Positions 35,440 to 49,700 of a stretch of 64,000 nucleotides of DNA are shown here, piece by piece. Made by a program: the position numbers and the translations under genes. Each line of letters opens with the position of its first letter. Position 1 is the first letter of the stretch. Below the pieces are notes generated by a model, which saw nothing but the letters and a program-made list of their open reading frames with translations, ran no database searches and had not been told where the DNA came from. Source of the DNA: Theocolax elegans (Eukaryota; Arthropoda; Insecta; Hymenoptera; Cerocephalidae); contig CM047426.1 in NCBI GenBank assembly GCA_026168455.1, positions 27,401,058-27,465,057 on the forward strand, in the 5' to 3' direction.

Positions 35440-35738
35440 CGTCTGACGTTGCGTAGGGACATTTTCGAGGCGCGCAGTCAGTAATGCAAAAATTCCCTAG
35501 ACTGCAATATGCTCTATACATATATTTCTCGATGCAGTTTTGGTAGTTCGCAGTCGTGCAGTCTTGTGTTTGTGATTTATCATTTGCGTGAAATATTTTT
35601 TGCCTACGTTAACGTCACGGTCATCCAAAAATGTACGAAAACCCATCGCCTGGTTGAAATTACGGTGGTGTCGCATGATTACGAAAAATTCGTAAGTAAA
35701 TATACAATACGGGAAGAAAGTGTTGACGTGTGTGTGAA
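35440..35738 (+). promoter_or_regulatory. Promoter/5' UTR region of the golgin gene
   Basis: This roughly 300-bp, GC-richer stretch lies directly upstream of the start codon. Initiator-like sequences occur at GCGCAGTCAGTAATG (about 35473) and TTCGCAGTCGTGCAGTC (about 35547). No acceptor is needed, so the coding exon is probably the first exon. If transcription starts at the upstream initiator, a 90-codon frame (35509-35781) precedes and overlaps the true start out of frame and would act as an upstream ORF. Confidence 0.45.
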
Positions 35739-38700
35739 ATGGCGTGGCTCGGCGAAGGACTTTCCAGTCTCTCGAATTTGAAGGGGCAAATCACCAATTT
35801 TACGAAGGAAGTGTTGTCCGACGGAATTGTCAATGAAATTGGTAATTATCCTGCATATATGAAAATTAACGGGTAAACGTCACGTGCCCGAAATAGTTAG
35901 GTTACTGGCCACTGTCAAAACATTGATCTGTTTTATCGGCCAAGGACCGTGTAGTTGACACGTCGCTCAACAAACCGCGGGAGCGCGTCAATTTCAAAAC
36001 TTACATCACTTTATTTATTTTTACTATTTTTTGTATTTGCGTTCAACGTTACGGTAACATCGTTGTGTTTACATGAATTGTTGTTTAGATGACACATAAG
36101 TACATAAGCAATCTATTTTTAACACATTATTGTTAAAAAATTTTATCGTTCTCATATTTTTTTAGACGAACGAGCAAAAGACTTGGAAGAGGCTAAAGCG
36201 AAATGCGAGCAACTGCAGAAATTACTCGATTCGAAAGAAGCGGAAGTAAGGAAACATTGTTTTATCACATAAGTTTTACGTATAGAGGTGTAAAGTAAAC
36301 GACACAATCAGGTGTTATTTAGGTTAATAATGATTTTTTCATCGGTCGCGTATCTACCCTCATAGTTTTATAAATGATCCTTTACCATCTGTGTGCTTAA
36401 CAAACCCAAGATAAGGTTCTTTTGTGATAATCGCAATATTTTAACAGATGTCCATTTTCCCCAATAAGCTCGACCGAGTGTAATGTAAACAAGCGGCTTT
36501 CACTCAAATTTATTAAACACCGGAACACAACCTTTCGCGCTTTTCATTTCACGAGACTGAAATTTGTTATTCAAATAATTATATTTTATCGCGTTTTAAA
36601 GTGTGTTACCTACACGGTTTCGTTAACTTATTTATTTCCTCAACTTCTCACAAGAATATCTTTTTATTTTTTTATTATTTTATTCGAAAGCGCGTATATT
36701 TAAAAGTTGAATGTACAATAATATGGAATATTATATTTTTAACCTACATAAATAATATTATTTTAACTTATTAGGTAAATATGATTGTACGTACGCGTAA
36801 AATACAAAAATGTATACGAATAAAATATTCAAACTTCGAGTAAATATTTTTTTCACCATAATATTGTTATTTATTAATAGCCAAAAAATAATTTGGTATT
36901 TCTATATTATAAAAATATCATTTTTCTTAAGAAAGTATAATAGCTTGTAAATTTTGTCTTAGATTGTTCCTGTACAGCTACAGTTTAACCTTGCATGTAC
37001 AATCTACTTTTCACAAATATTTTACAATTAATTTTAGTTATTAACTAACAATGAAAATTTATTACACATGATATATATAATTTATAAATCATTTTGTTAG
37101 CAATAAGGCTCATTATTAATAACGTACAAATTAATTAACTTTACGTATAGTATAGAAAGTACAAAATATTGAACATTTTATAATAATTTTGAATTAATAT
37201 TGTTTGTTACTCTTAATTTTTATACGTTGCCTTTCATACTTAAAACAGATGACTCATAACGATATAACAAAATATATTATAATTATTGAACATTTAGCGT
37301 TATGCATCATATTGCGAATTCACGAAATAGTAAATTTTGTTAAATCAATATAAAATCTAATTTATTTTGCTCGGTCTGTAACAAACAGATATGCCAGCCC
37401 CTTAAACACATTTATTTAAAAACTGCATGGGATTGCAAGTGACGGTATAAAGGTACAAAAAAAATATTGTTTTATTCGTAATAAAAAAAATCAAATGAAA
37501 TACACAATCAAACTTTTAAAATGTTATACGTTTTTTCTCCAAGAATAATTCAGATGCTAATTTTGGGAGAGTAAAAGTGAAGAGTAAAGTTATAAAAAAA
37601 TTTGCGTACTGTACTTGTCACGTTATCTTCTTCCTCGTCCTGCACTATATATCAGTGTACAAATGCGAAACACGTATAGGGACGGTGGGAAAAAGACTAG
37701 TTTTTCGAAAACGATTGTTCCGTTGGTCGATAGATAACAATATCTTGGTGCCTTGCACGCCTAGAGATTGACAATATTGCAGCGTATCTATATGGTTTGA
37801 ACCTCGGAACGTTTCGTTCCTATAATCCATGTATAAACGCACATATACAAATACACGTACATTATGTTTAATTTCTACACATGCAGTATAATAACATTAT
37901 TGCAAGAATCGGTTTATTCTGTAAATGATTTGATAACGTTTAATAATAATTTTACGGTGCTTATCCAAATTGAACATACCATTTGTAGAGCAAAGGACAT
38001 GAAGAATATTGGACAAATTAATCAGTTTTTTGTGTCTAACATTTTGTGAAAAGCACAAATATGCATACGTTCATTGTAACTTTCTCAAAGAGAAAGCATT
38101 TTATTTGTGAGAATTCTTATACGTATACTACTATTTTGTTTATCGTTATAAGTATAAATATAGTAATTTTTGAAATTTAAATTAAATTGAATATTTTTAA
38201 AATTTTGGTACATATAATTTCCTAGTTAAAATTCAACATTTGAAGGTTAAATAAAATTCTAATTTTGCCATTAATTGGGCATTTATTGGGTATTTTATGA
38301 CACTTGGCCATTTTTTGGCTTAAAAAACGTTACATTTATGGTCGGATTTCTATTAGGGAAGTACTTACGTCTAAACGAAAAACTTTTGACATTATTTTTC
38401 TCAATATGTGCAAAAACAATACACGAAGAAACACGTATATATACATACACGTATTTATAAAAACCGCATATTAAGATTATTCTTGCACCAAAACATTGAT
38501 ATGATGTATATTTTTAGAAATTTTATCTTATTATCATAAAGCTATTTTATAAAAAAGCAAAAATCTAATTTTAATTTTTGCCATTTTAGTATACGGATAT
38601 ATTATACAATATATTATTTATTATCTCATTTACCCTTATTAATTATTATAAAAAATTAAACAAAATATAATAAGATCTCTAACTCAAAAACTCAAAACAA

Positions 38701-40121
38701 ATCACATTTATTTCAATGAAACCCTGCCAGAAATTTAACTATTGTTTATGGTTAATATGTTAATCAAGTTGGAGGCTTTATGGATAATATCAATATTAAA
38801 AAGTTATTATAAAAATTGTTTTAATTATGACGATCGATATATTCAATTATCAATTCAATATTACGATAATAATTTTATTTGAAAAAATATTTAAATATCA
38901 TTTTGTACAACGAACTAAATAATATAATGGCGTTTAAAATAATATATTTAAAAAAACTATTTTTATTCGGTAAAATTTGAACAATCTAAAACCCTGTCTC
39001 TAAAATGGAACATACAGTTTGAACAGTGTAATCACCCGAAATAATCTCTTTTCGTTAAAAGTATGAGCCACACTAGTCAGAGCAGATGATGTCCCTTTTT
39101 CAAAACAAAGAAAGTAGAGTATCCACATGGTCGTGGAAAAGGTGCGTTAATATTACGGCCCTAAGCCAACAAACGGTGGAGGACGCCCAGGTTCTCCAGG
39201 TTATATTTTTCGGGGGAGTCTTGGGAGCGCATACACTTATCGCAGCGCAAACTTAGATAAGGGCGGTAAATAGTACGTAAGAGAGAAATGGAATATACAT
39301 ACCTTGATTTACGTATGCCGGACTTCCTCCCGTTGAAAAGAGAAAACGCGATTAGTGCAATAGCACGCTTGGGCGCTAATGTTTACTCGAAATTGCATTT
39401 TTTATTTTTTGGAATTTCAAAAATATACTTTTAGCCCTTATCGCTCGTCCAACGTATGTATATATTAGTCTTTCCATATATTCGAGTTGGCCTTTTAAAT
39501 AGTTTCAGATACACGCTTCGTCCTTTTATTATAGTGTTTTTTATATAACCATTTTAGTTTTATATTCAATATCTAAGAAAATAATTTAAACATTTTGGAA
39601 TATATTAATGCAATTTTGAGCGATGCAAAATAATCAAAACGATTTAGAATAATACTATTTCTGAATTATTTATATTTTTATTCAAGTATATGGTAGCTAA
39701 TCCTCGACTCATTCTAGTTTTTCACTGTATTATACACATTACGTTACGACGTTTAATTATTCTTTACACTGACTCTTAGAATTTCATTTGTCACAATATA
39801 ATATTGCCTCAATTCGTTTAAAATATTATACGTCTTTTGTGCCGCACCTATAATTATTTTGATAATTTCCACAACGTCTAAGAAAATATTGACAACGGAA
39901 GGTTTAGTAATGAAAGCATATATATCGTATACGAGTTATTTTCAACGTGAATAACTGTTACGGAAGTCAAAGGATATTTTTTATTCAACTTTTTTTCCCG
40001 TAAATGAGCATGCAATACGATGACACTGATTATATTTTATTTCTAGATTTCGATATTACGAAGACAGAATAGTGAGTTGCAGAAAGCTGTCGTGGAATTT
40101 CGATCGAAGCCTAACGATACC
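35739..40121 (+). CDS. Gmap: Golgin GMAP-210/TRIP11 homologue, first three exons
   Basis: Exons are 35739-35841, 36166-36245 and 40047-40121, all with GT-AG introns: G/GTAATT with TTTTTTTAG, GAA/GTAAGG with TTCTAG, and ACC/GTAAGT. Introns are 324 bp (phase 1) and 3801 bp (phase 0). The 86 codons start MAWLGEGLSSLSNLKGQITN, then FTKEVLSDG. This matches the amphipathic lipid-packing-sensor helix of GMAP-210 (human has SLASLTGQISNFTKDML), with few bulky charges and many Ser/Gly/Thr. Exon 2 (DLEEAKAKCEQLQKLLDSKE) and exon 3 (EISILRRQNSELQKAVVEF) begin the long coiled coil; human has QQKEVEISHLK at the same place. The family protein is a cis-Golgi tether of over 1000 residues that captures highly curved vesicles, with a C-terminal GRIP-related Arf1-binding domain. 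Only the N-terminus is in this window; exon 4 was not found to its right. Confidence 0.85.
36246..40046 (+). other. Gmap intron 2
   Basis: A 3.8-kb AT-rich intron bounded by GTAAGG and TTCTAG. It contains a GC-richer island (about 39050-39350) that reads on minus with a GTATGT donor at about 39306, but no recognisable protein. It may be a conserved non-coding or antisense element. The remaining intron shows no mobile element that I recognise. Confidence 0.7.
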
Positions 40122-43100
40122 GTAAGTTCAACTTTATATCCTGTATAACCTATACATACCGTATCTCATACTATTCAAATCTAAAATAAACTTTTTCAAC
40201 GGAATATACTGATTTTAATGTAACGAACATGTACGATATTTATGCCATCTATCGTTATCTCGTTATTGTTTTTTTACACTATCCATTAATTACTTTGTTA
40301 GTTCGTTACAAATCAACATTGCCTTATACCGGTGTCTTTGACATATCCTTTCGGAAAATATTAAAATATAAAGTCAACCTTTTATGCTTTTCATAATTAC
40401 TTAGCTATAGACTCACGTCGTATAAATTAATTACTCTTCCTATCGTTTCGAAACAATAAATTGTCTATATGTAAGTTATTTATACAGGTATACGTATAGT
40501 AAAAACGTCGCTATGTAGAATTCATTACAAATAAAATGCACCGTTACCACAATTAAATATCGACTTGCAATGTGAGCAGAATAACATCTATGTTTTCTTT
40601 TTTATGCGGGTACCTATCACATCTATCTATTCAATTTCGTACTCACACGCGGACACTTACATCTACGTTCGAGTATACCACCATGTTGACAAATGAACAT
40701 ATTAACTTGGCGAGTGCATTGTTTTGTCAGTAGCTCTAAATTAATTTTAAATGTTGCTATATACCTGATATATACTTCAATAACTTTTGTCAACATTATA
40801 AAATTAATATACAAAAATACACCTTGTAAGTATGTCAAAATATGATTATATATATATATATACATATAAAACCATAACGAGAAAAATGTATTAAAAATTA
40901 AGATATTGTTCAGTAATGAAGATAGAAAAAAAGAATATATAGGTATATTTAGTTAGTCAAATTTACTAGTAGTCATTACAAATGTCATTAATATATTTGT
41001 ATTAAGTTTTATAACACATACGATATGATAATTTTCTTTTTTCCGAGAATAAGTACATCCATGACTAAAGAATATACGAATATTTGATAAAACAATTTTC
41101 TTTGTGCATCTCGCTACAGAAATTATAATATATAAAATATATTGTATAAACGAAATAAATAGAATAAAAAAAAAATCTAAAACAAACAGAATAGAAGGAA
41201 CCCGCACTAAAAGTACAAATGAATTAAACATGCTTTAATAATTACCGTAGCCTCATCCCAAATGCATATATGTATACAAATTGCATCGGTTACAAAATAC
41301 ATGCACATATATACAAAAATCGAGAGAATTGAAATTCCGAAACTAGAAATTCAAATGAAACGAAAAAAAAAAGAAAAGAAAGAAAGAAAGAAAACAGAAT
41401 GGCTGCGCACACAGACGCACGTATACACCCCGCAAGAAAGAAAAGAAGGACGATGGTTAAGAAAAAGTATAAGCCTTGAAAATTCGAACGTTTTTTTTTT
41501 CAAGAGTTTAAAAGCGCCTCGCGGAAGAAGCGGCAAACATTTCACCTCTCCCGCGCGTGGTTATCTCTCGGACCGGCAAACAAAGGATCGGCCCTTAGAA
41601 GACTCCGTTAAAGACCTCGAAGCTCGATGAGTCCAACTGAGCGTATATACGTGTGCGTCCGAGGAGAGGCATTGAGAAACGCCGGATATATATATGCATA
41701 TACGATCCTTGTGACAGAAATTAAGGGTGATGCCCCCGATGAATACATGAATTTTATTTAGTCCCATGTATATATGTACAAATTGACAAAGTTTCGTGTC
41801 CCGAACGCCCATGTTTTATTTATCGTATAAAGGGGTCTTTTTCAAGGTAAAAGTAAGAGTTGACCTTTTACGAGGGCAGGATGAATAGAAATTTGCATAG
41901 GGTTGATTTACGATCGTTTTGTCGTAAACGATCAAAAGGAAGAAGCTGAGAATGGAAAATCATTATGTAACGATAATAATGATTCTATATGTGGTTATGG
42001 AAAATTATTTTCTCTGCATAGGTATATATATGCATTATTGTTAATGCACCGTGGAAAAAAGCTCCCGCGGTTAGGGTATAACGAGATAGTACCTATGACT
42101 ACACGCTGTAATATAGATAACTGCAAAGATATAAATACAGCCCGATTAACCCCATATGTGCTTAGTCACTTTCAATATTTCTTTTCTACCGAATCAGTGA
42201 ACAAAGTGGTGAATCGTTTATATTTTCTTTTCGCTCTTCTCGAGGTCGGTATATATACATTTTTTCCTTGTTAAACTAGCACTCTAATCTATTCATTGCA
42301 TATATATATATAAAAGTATTAGCGACACGAATATTGTTGGAATCCTGTCTACTAAATTAAAATGTTGCTCTTGAAATATCAAATTCTTAGCAATGGTTTA
42401 ATTTGTATATTTTCGAAATTGTTAACCATAAAATCAAACGTACTAATTGTGTATATTTATCGAATATCCAAAATTTAATAATATTATTGGACATTGCACA
42501 ACTCAATTTGTAAGCTATACCTGTACATTTACAAGAGAGGTGCCTGTATTAAGGTGCGGGTATTAATTATTATTATCAAATTATATTTATGATAACTTTT
42601 TCATGCAATTTGTTCATCGATAATACTAACCTTTCACCAAATATTTAATCGTACATATATAATTTGTTTTTAAAAAATAAACATTATATTCAAACTTGAA
42701 CCATGTATTCTTTATAAATTATATAGAGATTACGAATACGTCATAAATTGCAGATTTTTTTTTATAACGGAAAACAATATTCGTTAAATTTTTAGTTAAC
42801 CGTTCTTTTTTTTACTATAATAATATAATGATATGCGGTTGATTGAAAGTAAAACCATAGATTTTACCATTATGGTATACTTGAACAATAATTTAATACA
42901 AATTTTTCTATTGTGATGTTTACAGTTCAAGCTTTGCCATGAAATATTTGTTGAAAATTAAATTTCTTTAACTGTACGATTACCGTCCATTACAATTATT
43001 CCGATTATTTACAATGAATTAGTCACGTTAAATTTCATTATTACTTGTCTAATATGAAAACTAATAATATTCTTAACGCTCATAGCTAATTTACACATAA

Positions 43101-46100
43101 TCATCGAATTTCAAATTTGTCAGCAAGGAAAGAAAAAAATGTTGACTAATTAAACGGATATATATGTAATACGAAATATATATCAACGAAATGCGCAGCA
43201 TATAATTTTTAAAATGAAACCGTGAATAATGTTTACCGTTAAAGTTATCGTTGAAAAGTACACTGTTTTTCTTTCTCACAGTGAACTAATTTTATAAGTG
43301 GATGGTCATTAAGTAAAAAGTTACACTACTATATTGTCACGATAATCGGAAAGTAGTTGAATTGTCGAACAATATATATATATATATATAATATATCCAA
43401 GGTCTATTGTGGTGCGATGCCATTATGTTTATCCTTATCTACAAGAACTTAAAATTATCGTTACATATACTCGTTTGGAAAAAAATCGACCTATATAACG
43501 CTACATTTTCAGTTTTAAAATTAAATAAATATGTATATGTTATATTTCTCGCAATCGTGTAAGAGTCATTTAGAAATAAAATAGACTCGGTTGAATACTC
43601 TGTAGAAATAAACGAAAATAGACGTAGACATCATTTAGTTATATACCGTCAACCCTTTTTGTCATTTAGATAAACGTCAAACAATTAATTCCACGAATTG
43701 TGGCGTACAAAATTTTGGACAGGAAAGTCGAGAATTAGCATTTAGTCCGAATGTGACAGGATGTTCCTTTTACAGCAAAATGTTACCTTCACCTGCCCAC
43801 CCGCAGTACCCGCTTAAACTTAAACTGAAACTAATCGAAAAAAAACGAGCGTATAGAAGAAAAGAGTGAATAAAAATGCGAGAAATGAAAGAGAAGGAAG
43901 GTACATACCATATACTTTTGTCGCCCAGGAAAAAGTGAAAGAAAACGAGAACAAACGATAAAAGTTTCCTGCTCTCTCCTATACTCTCCGTGTATACACG
44001 ACTCGAACGTGTAACTCTTGTATGTATAGTAAAATTTTACTTCTAAAATACATTGTATATACTTTTCCTATACGCTCCTGAATTTAATTAACATATTTTT
44101 TGGATAAACATTAAAATGGTTTATCGCGATTGTATGTATACACACACGTGTCTGTATGTATAATATTATAGAACTCGATGATACGAATTTCTGTAATACG
44201 TGATTTTTGTTCTCGCTGACATGCCGTTCAACTTATTTTAACGGTGTATAGTTATTCGTTAAAATGATTAAAAAAAAAACGATACTTATACGAATAATTA
44301 ATGATTACTATTTATAACCTAGTAATTTATGAATAAAATCAATATAATAGAGTGAATTGTGCATAGATACAATGAGTGTAATATAATTTATCGTTATGAA
44401 TAATTCATAGACGAGTACACAAAGAGTTTTACTCATGCAAGATAAACTTTACAAAAACATTTGCTAATATTGTATACACAAATTAATTTAAACCTACTAA
44501 TATTTCCTTTGTTTTCTTCAAATACAGCTAATTATAACTAATTAAACAAATAAACCATGTAACATTCGTACGTTGTAATACGCATTTATTTACCGTTTAA
44601 ATTTAATTTTCTTATTTCAGAGAGTATGAATACAAGTTGTTTAAACAATTTTAATTGCTTAAAGCACTTAATTCTCATGAATATTAATTCAAGTTCAAGT
44701 TTAATATTTTTAACCAACAGATGTATATTGCCACGTAAACATTATAAATATCTTTTTAAATAAATATATTCAATGGTTTGATATTTGATACACAAATTAT
44801 AGTTATTGAATATTTATTTGTATTTTAATAATTTATTTATGCCTGCAATATCAACTACTTATATACAGTTTGATATATGTAATGTATACATAGACACCAA
44901 TCGAAAGATTCCTTTTATTAACAAATATTAGCAATAATTCACAATCAATTATTGTATACTATAAGTTCTTTGTGTATCATTATTTATTACTTATTTATGT
45001 ATACTTATGTCCACTGAAAGCAGTTAGTCAAATCACACAAATATATTATATCTATATGTTACATTACTAAATTGTGATTCACATTAAACTAACTCATTCA
45101 ATATTTTACATAATTCTTCATTTTTGCAGGGATAATTAAATAATAAATTACATTTAGTTGGATCTTAAATTGTATAATGAAGCAAGTCGTTATAAAAAAT
45201 TCGCAACTGTCTTTTACTTAACCTTTTATTTTAAAAAATTTTTAACAAGAAAGAACTCGTAATGCTAGTTTTTGTTACGGTACTATATATTAAAATTAAG
45301 ATAAAAAAGTACCATTAATTTACGAAACAGGGAAGTGCAAAGTACGATGCAAGGTTTAAATTAGGTGTGAAAATTTACAAAATCATACGTTTAAAAAATA
45401 TTATTTACTTTTTTTATTCTTATTACATAAATAATATAAAACGAGTGTAATATATATGTATATATACGGTCTAACGTCTATTTTTATTTAATTACCGTGC
45501 TGGAAATTATTTGTTAGCTATCTAGAAACAAAAACTTGTTTTTAAATAAAGCAATATTTCACTAAAAATGATAATATAACTTTAAATGTTGTAGATAATA
45601 AATAATAAATTATAAACCATGTTAAACCGCGATCAAATTGGATCTACTCGTCTATTTGCTTTGTCAACCTTTGTTATTGACAAAAAGTTGGCTTGTAATG
45701 TCGATTTCTTGACGATTTGAAAATCACCGATAGTAAATATAATACGTGCAGAATAATATAAATGTAAATTTTGTATAAGCCTACAATTATTGTAACTAAA
45801 TAAGAACGATAAACAATTTTTCTTATCGATAGCTTCATGTACGAAGAAAAAGTTAAAATTCTATCGTACCTATACGGTAAAACTTTACGATTACTTAATA
45901 CGCTCATTTGATATATAATTTGTTTTAGTCGGTTATTTTGTTTTAAGTCCGAGTCGCGGTCAATCTGAATTAGCAGTAAAATATTAATTTTGAACCATGA
46001 ACGAAGGAAATGGAACCCCTTAAAAATTCGAGGATAATATAATAATCCGCAACAAATGAACAAAATTCCATTGAACGTAAGAAGCAGATATAGGTAGAGT

Positions 46101-46130
46101 TAAGTATATACACAGTGCACGAGCAAGCGT
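40122..46130 (+). other. Presumed Gmap intron 3, left part
   Basis: AT-rich sequence follows the GTAAGT donor after exon 3. No phase-0 coiled-coil exon was recognised. The lysine-rich plus frame 41262-41630 comes from an AAAG-rich tract and is not supported as coding. A TA microsatellite lies at 43374-43390. Confidence 0.5.
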
Positions 46131-46139
46131 AACCGACAT

Positions 46140-46677
46140 ATAGGTGTCGCGTGTCAATGAGCCTCGACGATTGCGCGCACGAGACGAAAAACTCTTGAAA
46201 AAAAAAAAAAAAAATAAAGAGAAAGAAAGAAAGAAAGAGAGGAGAATACGAAGAAAAGGAGAAAAAAGGAAAGACCGAGACGAGGAATATAATATAAGTA
46301 AAGTCGGTCTCCGTCGTGAGAAACTTCCTGCGAAAGCAGCGCCAGGTCAAAGTGGAGGGGTAGGAAAGAGAGAAAGACCAATATACGCGTCATCGACGTT
46401 GGCGTCGTCGTCGTCGTTGTCGTCGTCGTCGGTATACCTGAGCGTGGAAGCTACCCGCACGCTCGCTCGCAAGCGCAGTCGACTCTCGGCGCTCGTGCGG
46501 TTCGCCACTATTCGAAAAAAGGGCGCGCGGTTCACTCTTCACTCACACACTTTAACATATCGACTCTAATAGTGCAATGATGATTAACTAAGTTAAAGAG
46601 ACTTAGCCATCAGTCGGAGAGGCCTTCCTAGATTTTTTACATTTTTTTTTTACTCGTATAATATATTACTGTATAGG
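46140..46677 (+). promoter_or_regulatory. GC-rich promoter/5' UTR island
   Basis: From about 46310 to 46545 the sequence is CpG-rich, with a GTC/GTT trinucleotide repeat (46393-46431) and TCACTC/CACACT initiator-like words at about 46531-46552. It is preceded by an A/G-rich tract (46199-46268). Arginine/serine-rich frames on both strands reflect base composition. It lies immediately before a candidate first coding exon on plus, which sets the likely direction. Confidence 0.45.
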
Positions 46678-46733
46678 ATGCTCGGTTTCCGCTCCAGGCA
46701 CGAGGAAACCCTTTGCCGATCTGCCTGTGAACA
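46678..46733 (+). CDS. Candidate first coding exon of an unidentified gene
   Basis: The ATG at 46678 opens 18 codons plus two bases (MLGFRSRHEETLCRSACE), then a good ACA/GTAAGA donor at 46734. Its GC-rich composition contrasts with AT-rich flanks, and the island upstream supplies a promoter. TGTATAG just before GATG could alternatively be a splice acceptor. The exon ends in phase 2, so it cannot join a phase-0 exon 4 of Gmap and would belong to another gene with exons beyond this window or not recognised. I do not recognise the peptide. A chance ATG beside a 5' UTR donor remains possible. Confidence 0.35.
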
Positions 46734-49700
46734 GTAAGAAACATTTTATACACATCTATTCATATCATATCATATATGTATATTGTATTTTATTCGTATG
46801 TTAATAACTTTAGCTCACAAATATAAAATCCACTTTTCATTTATTTGTATATATGTACTACCGGTACATTACAATTTTTAAGGAAACGTATATAATTTTA
46901 GGAATATCTTACCTTGTATTTTATTATTCTTGAAATACTTTTACACCATTTAAAAACATATACTATATTTAATTAATTTTAATGGAGGTTCAACTGGGTT
47001 ATAGAAAATATATACATGTACACGTACTTTATTCGGCACACAAAAGCTTCATTGTCCAAGCGTTTTACAGTGCTTCATTCTCAAATGAATAGTGTGTATG
47101 CACACACACGTATATACATTTACAATAATTACGTATGTAGTAATGAACAAAATGTAAATTACGCGACGTCGCAGAGAGAAAAGTTCAGCAGTATTTCGTT
47201 TATATAGCTTCTCCGCGTTAATTATTTACTGGGTATAATTGCGCGTATCTTAATTTAGCAAATATTAATAAGTAGTAAATATTATTTTAATTTTTTTATA
47301 ACTTGCGTAGTTGTAGCTGTAGAATCAAATTTGAATATATGGTTGTACTGTAAGAACCAGAAATTACGAATACTTGTATTTTAATGTAAAAAATAGAATA
47401 GCATATTTAAAAAGGAGATTATATATACATAGAAAAATTTTGAAATCCATATCTCATGTGTAATATCTTGTTAAGTGTATATACATTATTCAATAAACGA
47501 AGCAGATACGAATGATGGAAAATTTACAAAACTACCACTGCCGTTCCGATTACGTAATTCCGTTAAATAAACAATGACGATTTCTAATTTGATCCAAATC
47601 CACAGGTAATTTCGATAAGGACGCACGTATAATGTAAAATTTAAAAAAAAATAGTCTTGGATACAAGTAGACAAGAAAGGTTACTATTGTCACACCGGTA
47701 TAAATTAATTTTTTGTAAAATTTCGGGGCGCAAAGAGAAGAATCGGGACGAGTAGCAAAAAAAAAAAAAAGAAATAAACGAGCTGCGAGAGAAAGAGAGA
47801 AAAAAGTCGAGAGCGACGAGTCCAGTCAATTACCATAGTGACGATAGTGTTGCAATGATCGTTTACACAACGCACCGAGAGGAGTTGTCCTTATTGCTGC
47901 ACAAACTCTCGAGCCGTGTTTGCCTCCACCGGTTACGGACTCTCGGCTTTCGTCTCAATATTTAAAAATCGCGATTCTAATTGAAACATTCCGCAAGACC
48001 GTAGGGATGGATTTCTTTCTCGGCTATCATACATTATACATAAGACTGTATAAACAGTCAAAACAGAATGCGATATATATGTATACGTATATATAGGGCT
48101 TGGGTTGATTTATCTGATCTTGATTTTCACTTAGATTTCCGGTCGTAACGTCGAGTACGGCTTTCAATGCTCTTTCGAATTGATTAACCGGGCATTATTG
48201 TCGATACCTACTTTTTAGAATTTACAATTTTTTTCTTTAACGTTTTTACCTCGGTCAGTAGAGGTTTCAAAAGTTTAGTCGTCTACAGTTTCGAATAATC
48301 GAGATGAAATAAATAAGCTTCGGTACCAAAAATGATTTATTAAATTTTGTTATATATGTACATTCCGCTAGTACATATACGTTTAGGTTTACTTAGGGCG
48401 TACAATCTTTTAAATTTAAGTTAGTTTGCAGTTTATCGAACTGATATCACGATTATCTATGATCTCACTTGCGATAACAATTACGATTCCGTAGTCGATT
48501 CGAGTGTCTCCTTACAAACCGCACTTATGCCACACTATTCTCTTGATTTGTAACGCTTAAAATTCAATATAAATTCGTCATTTGTCTACTAAAAAAAATT
48601 AATTATATTAAATTGTTTTTATTTCGTACGCATGATTGTCAATATTTATTTGCAAAATGTGTCTCGTAAATATTATATACATTTAAAATATTAATTGAAA
48701 ATTTTGTAAATATATTATCAATAAACGATAAAAAAATGATCAAAAAAGTAAACCTGCAATTATATCTCTAAAAATGTTAAAGTAAAGTTCCCGTATACGT
48801 AGAAAATAGATAAAACAAAAAAATAATGTACGGCGCGTTTGGAGCCCGCGATGTCGCTGTTGCCTACTTGTAAAAATCGCGTAGCGCATGTCAATTTGCA
48901 GCGATAAAAGACAAGAGCCATAGTGTCCTCTTATCTCGCATAATACGGTGCATAATACACGAAAGAACGTATATATATATAGTTGCGCGTGCGCACCTCT
49001 GTATCAACAGCCAACAGTACGCGAATTCGTATACAGAGTTACGTGCACGCGCGTTAAGCGCCGCAATATACAATATAACGCACGGTACTTCGAGGCCACC
49101 AAATTGGTTAAGTAATTCTGCGGTGCACATAACTTACAACCATATCGGAAAATGAGAAATTAGACACAATTACGATTCGCCGTCAGTCTACATTTTCATT
49201 CGCGTTTTCTCGGTTTTTCCTTATAATCTACCTATGGAGTTCGCTCTTTTTCTCTGTTTCTTGTTCGCGCGACAATATATATGCGAAAAGTCACGTTTAA
49301 AAAATGACCTTTGCGAGCGCGACGCTTAATAGAACAGAAAAAATTATTGGGAAACGCTTTCACGGCGTAAAGAACCATGCACATAAGGTTTTCTTTTTGC
49401 AGTTATACTTGTGTGAGAGGGTTTGAAAAAGTTTATTTATTCGGATCAATTGTTTTATTCATTTTATATGTATATGAATATTAAAAATATATATTGCATA
49501 CTCAAGTAGTTATAAACAATTTGATTTTCGAGGAATCCTGTATGGAACTTATATGAATATTCTCTGGTAAAGATTATCGTAATAGCTCGGCGAACCTGGG
49601 ACATATCAACTATTCGACAAAAACTAATCTCTAATGTTACAATATATAAAATAAAATCAAATATTCCAGTTTTACGTATATTTATGGTCAATTTTAAATA

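Noticed and set aside
41262..41630. 122-codon lysine/arginine-rich plus frame
   Set aside because: The charge comes from an AAAG-rich tract, the frame has no acceptor in phase with Gmap exon 3, and there is no heptad pattern beyond the repeat.
46144..46569. 141-codon plus frame with poly-Lys and Ser-rich repeats
   Set aside because: The residues are by-products of A/G-rich and CGT-repeat DNA, and the region looks like a promoter and 5' UTR.
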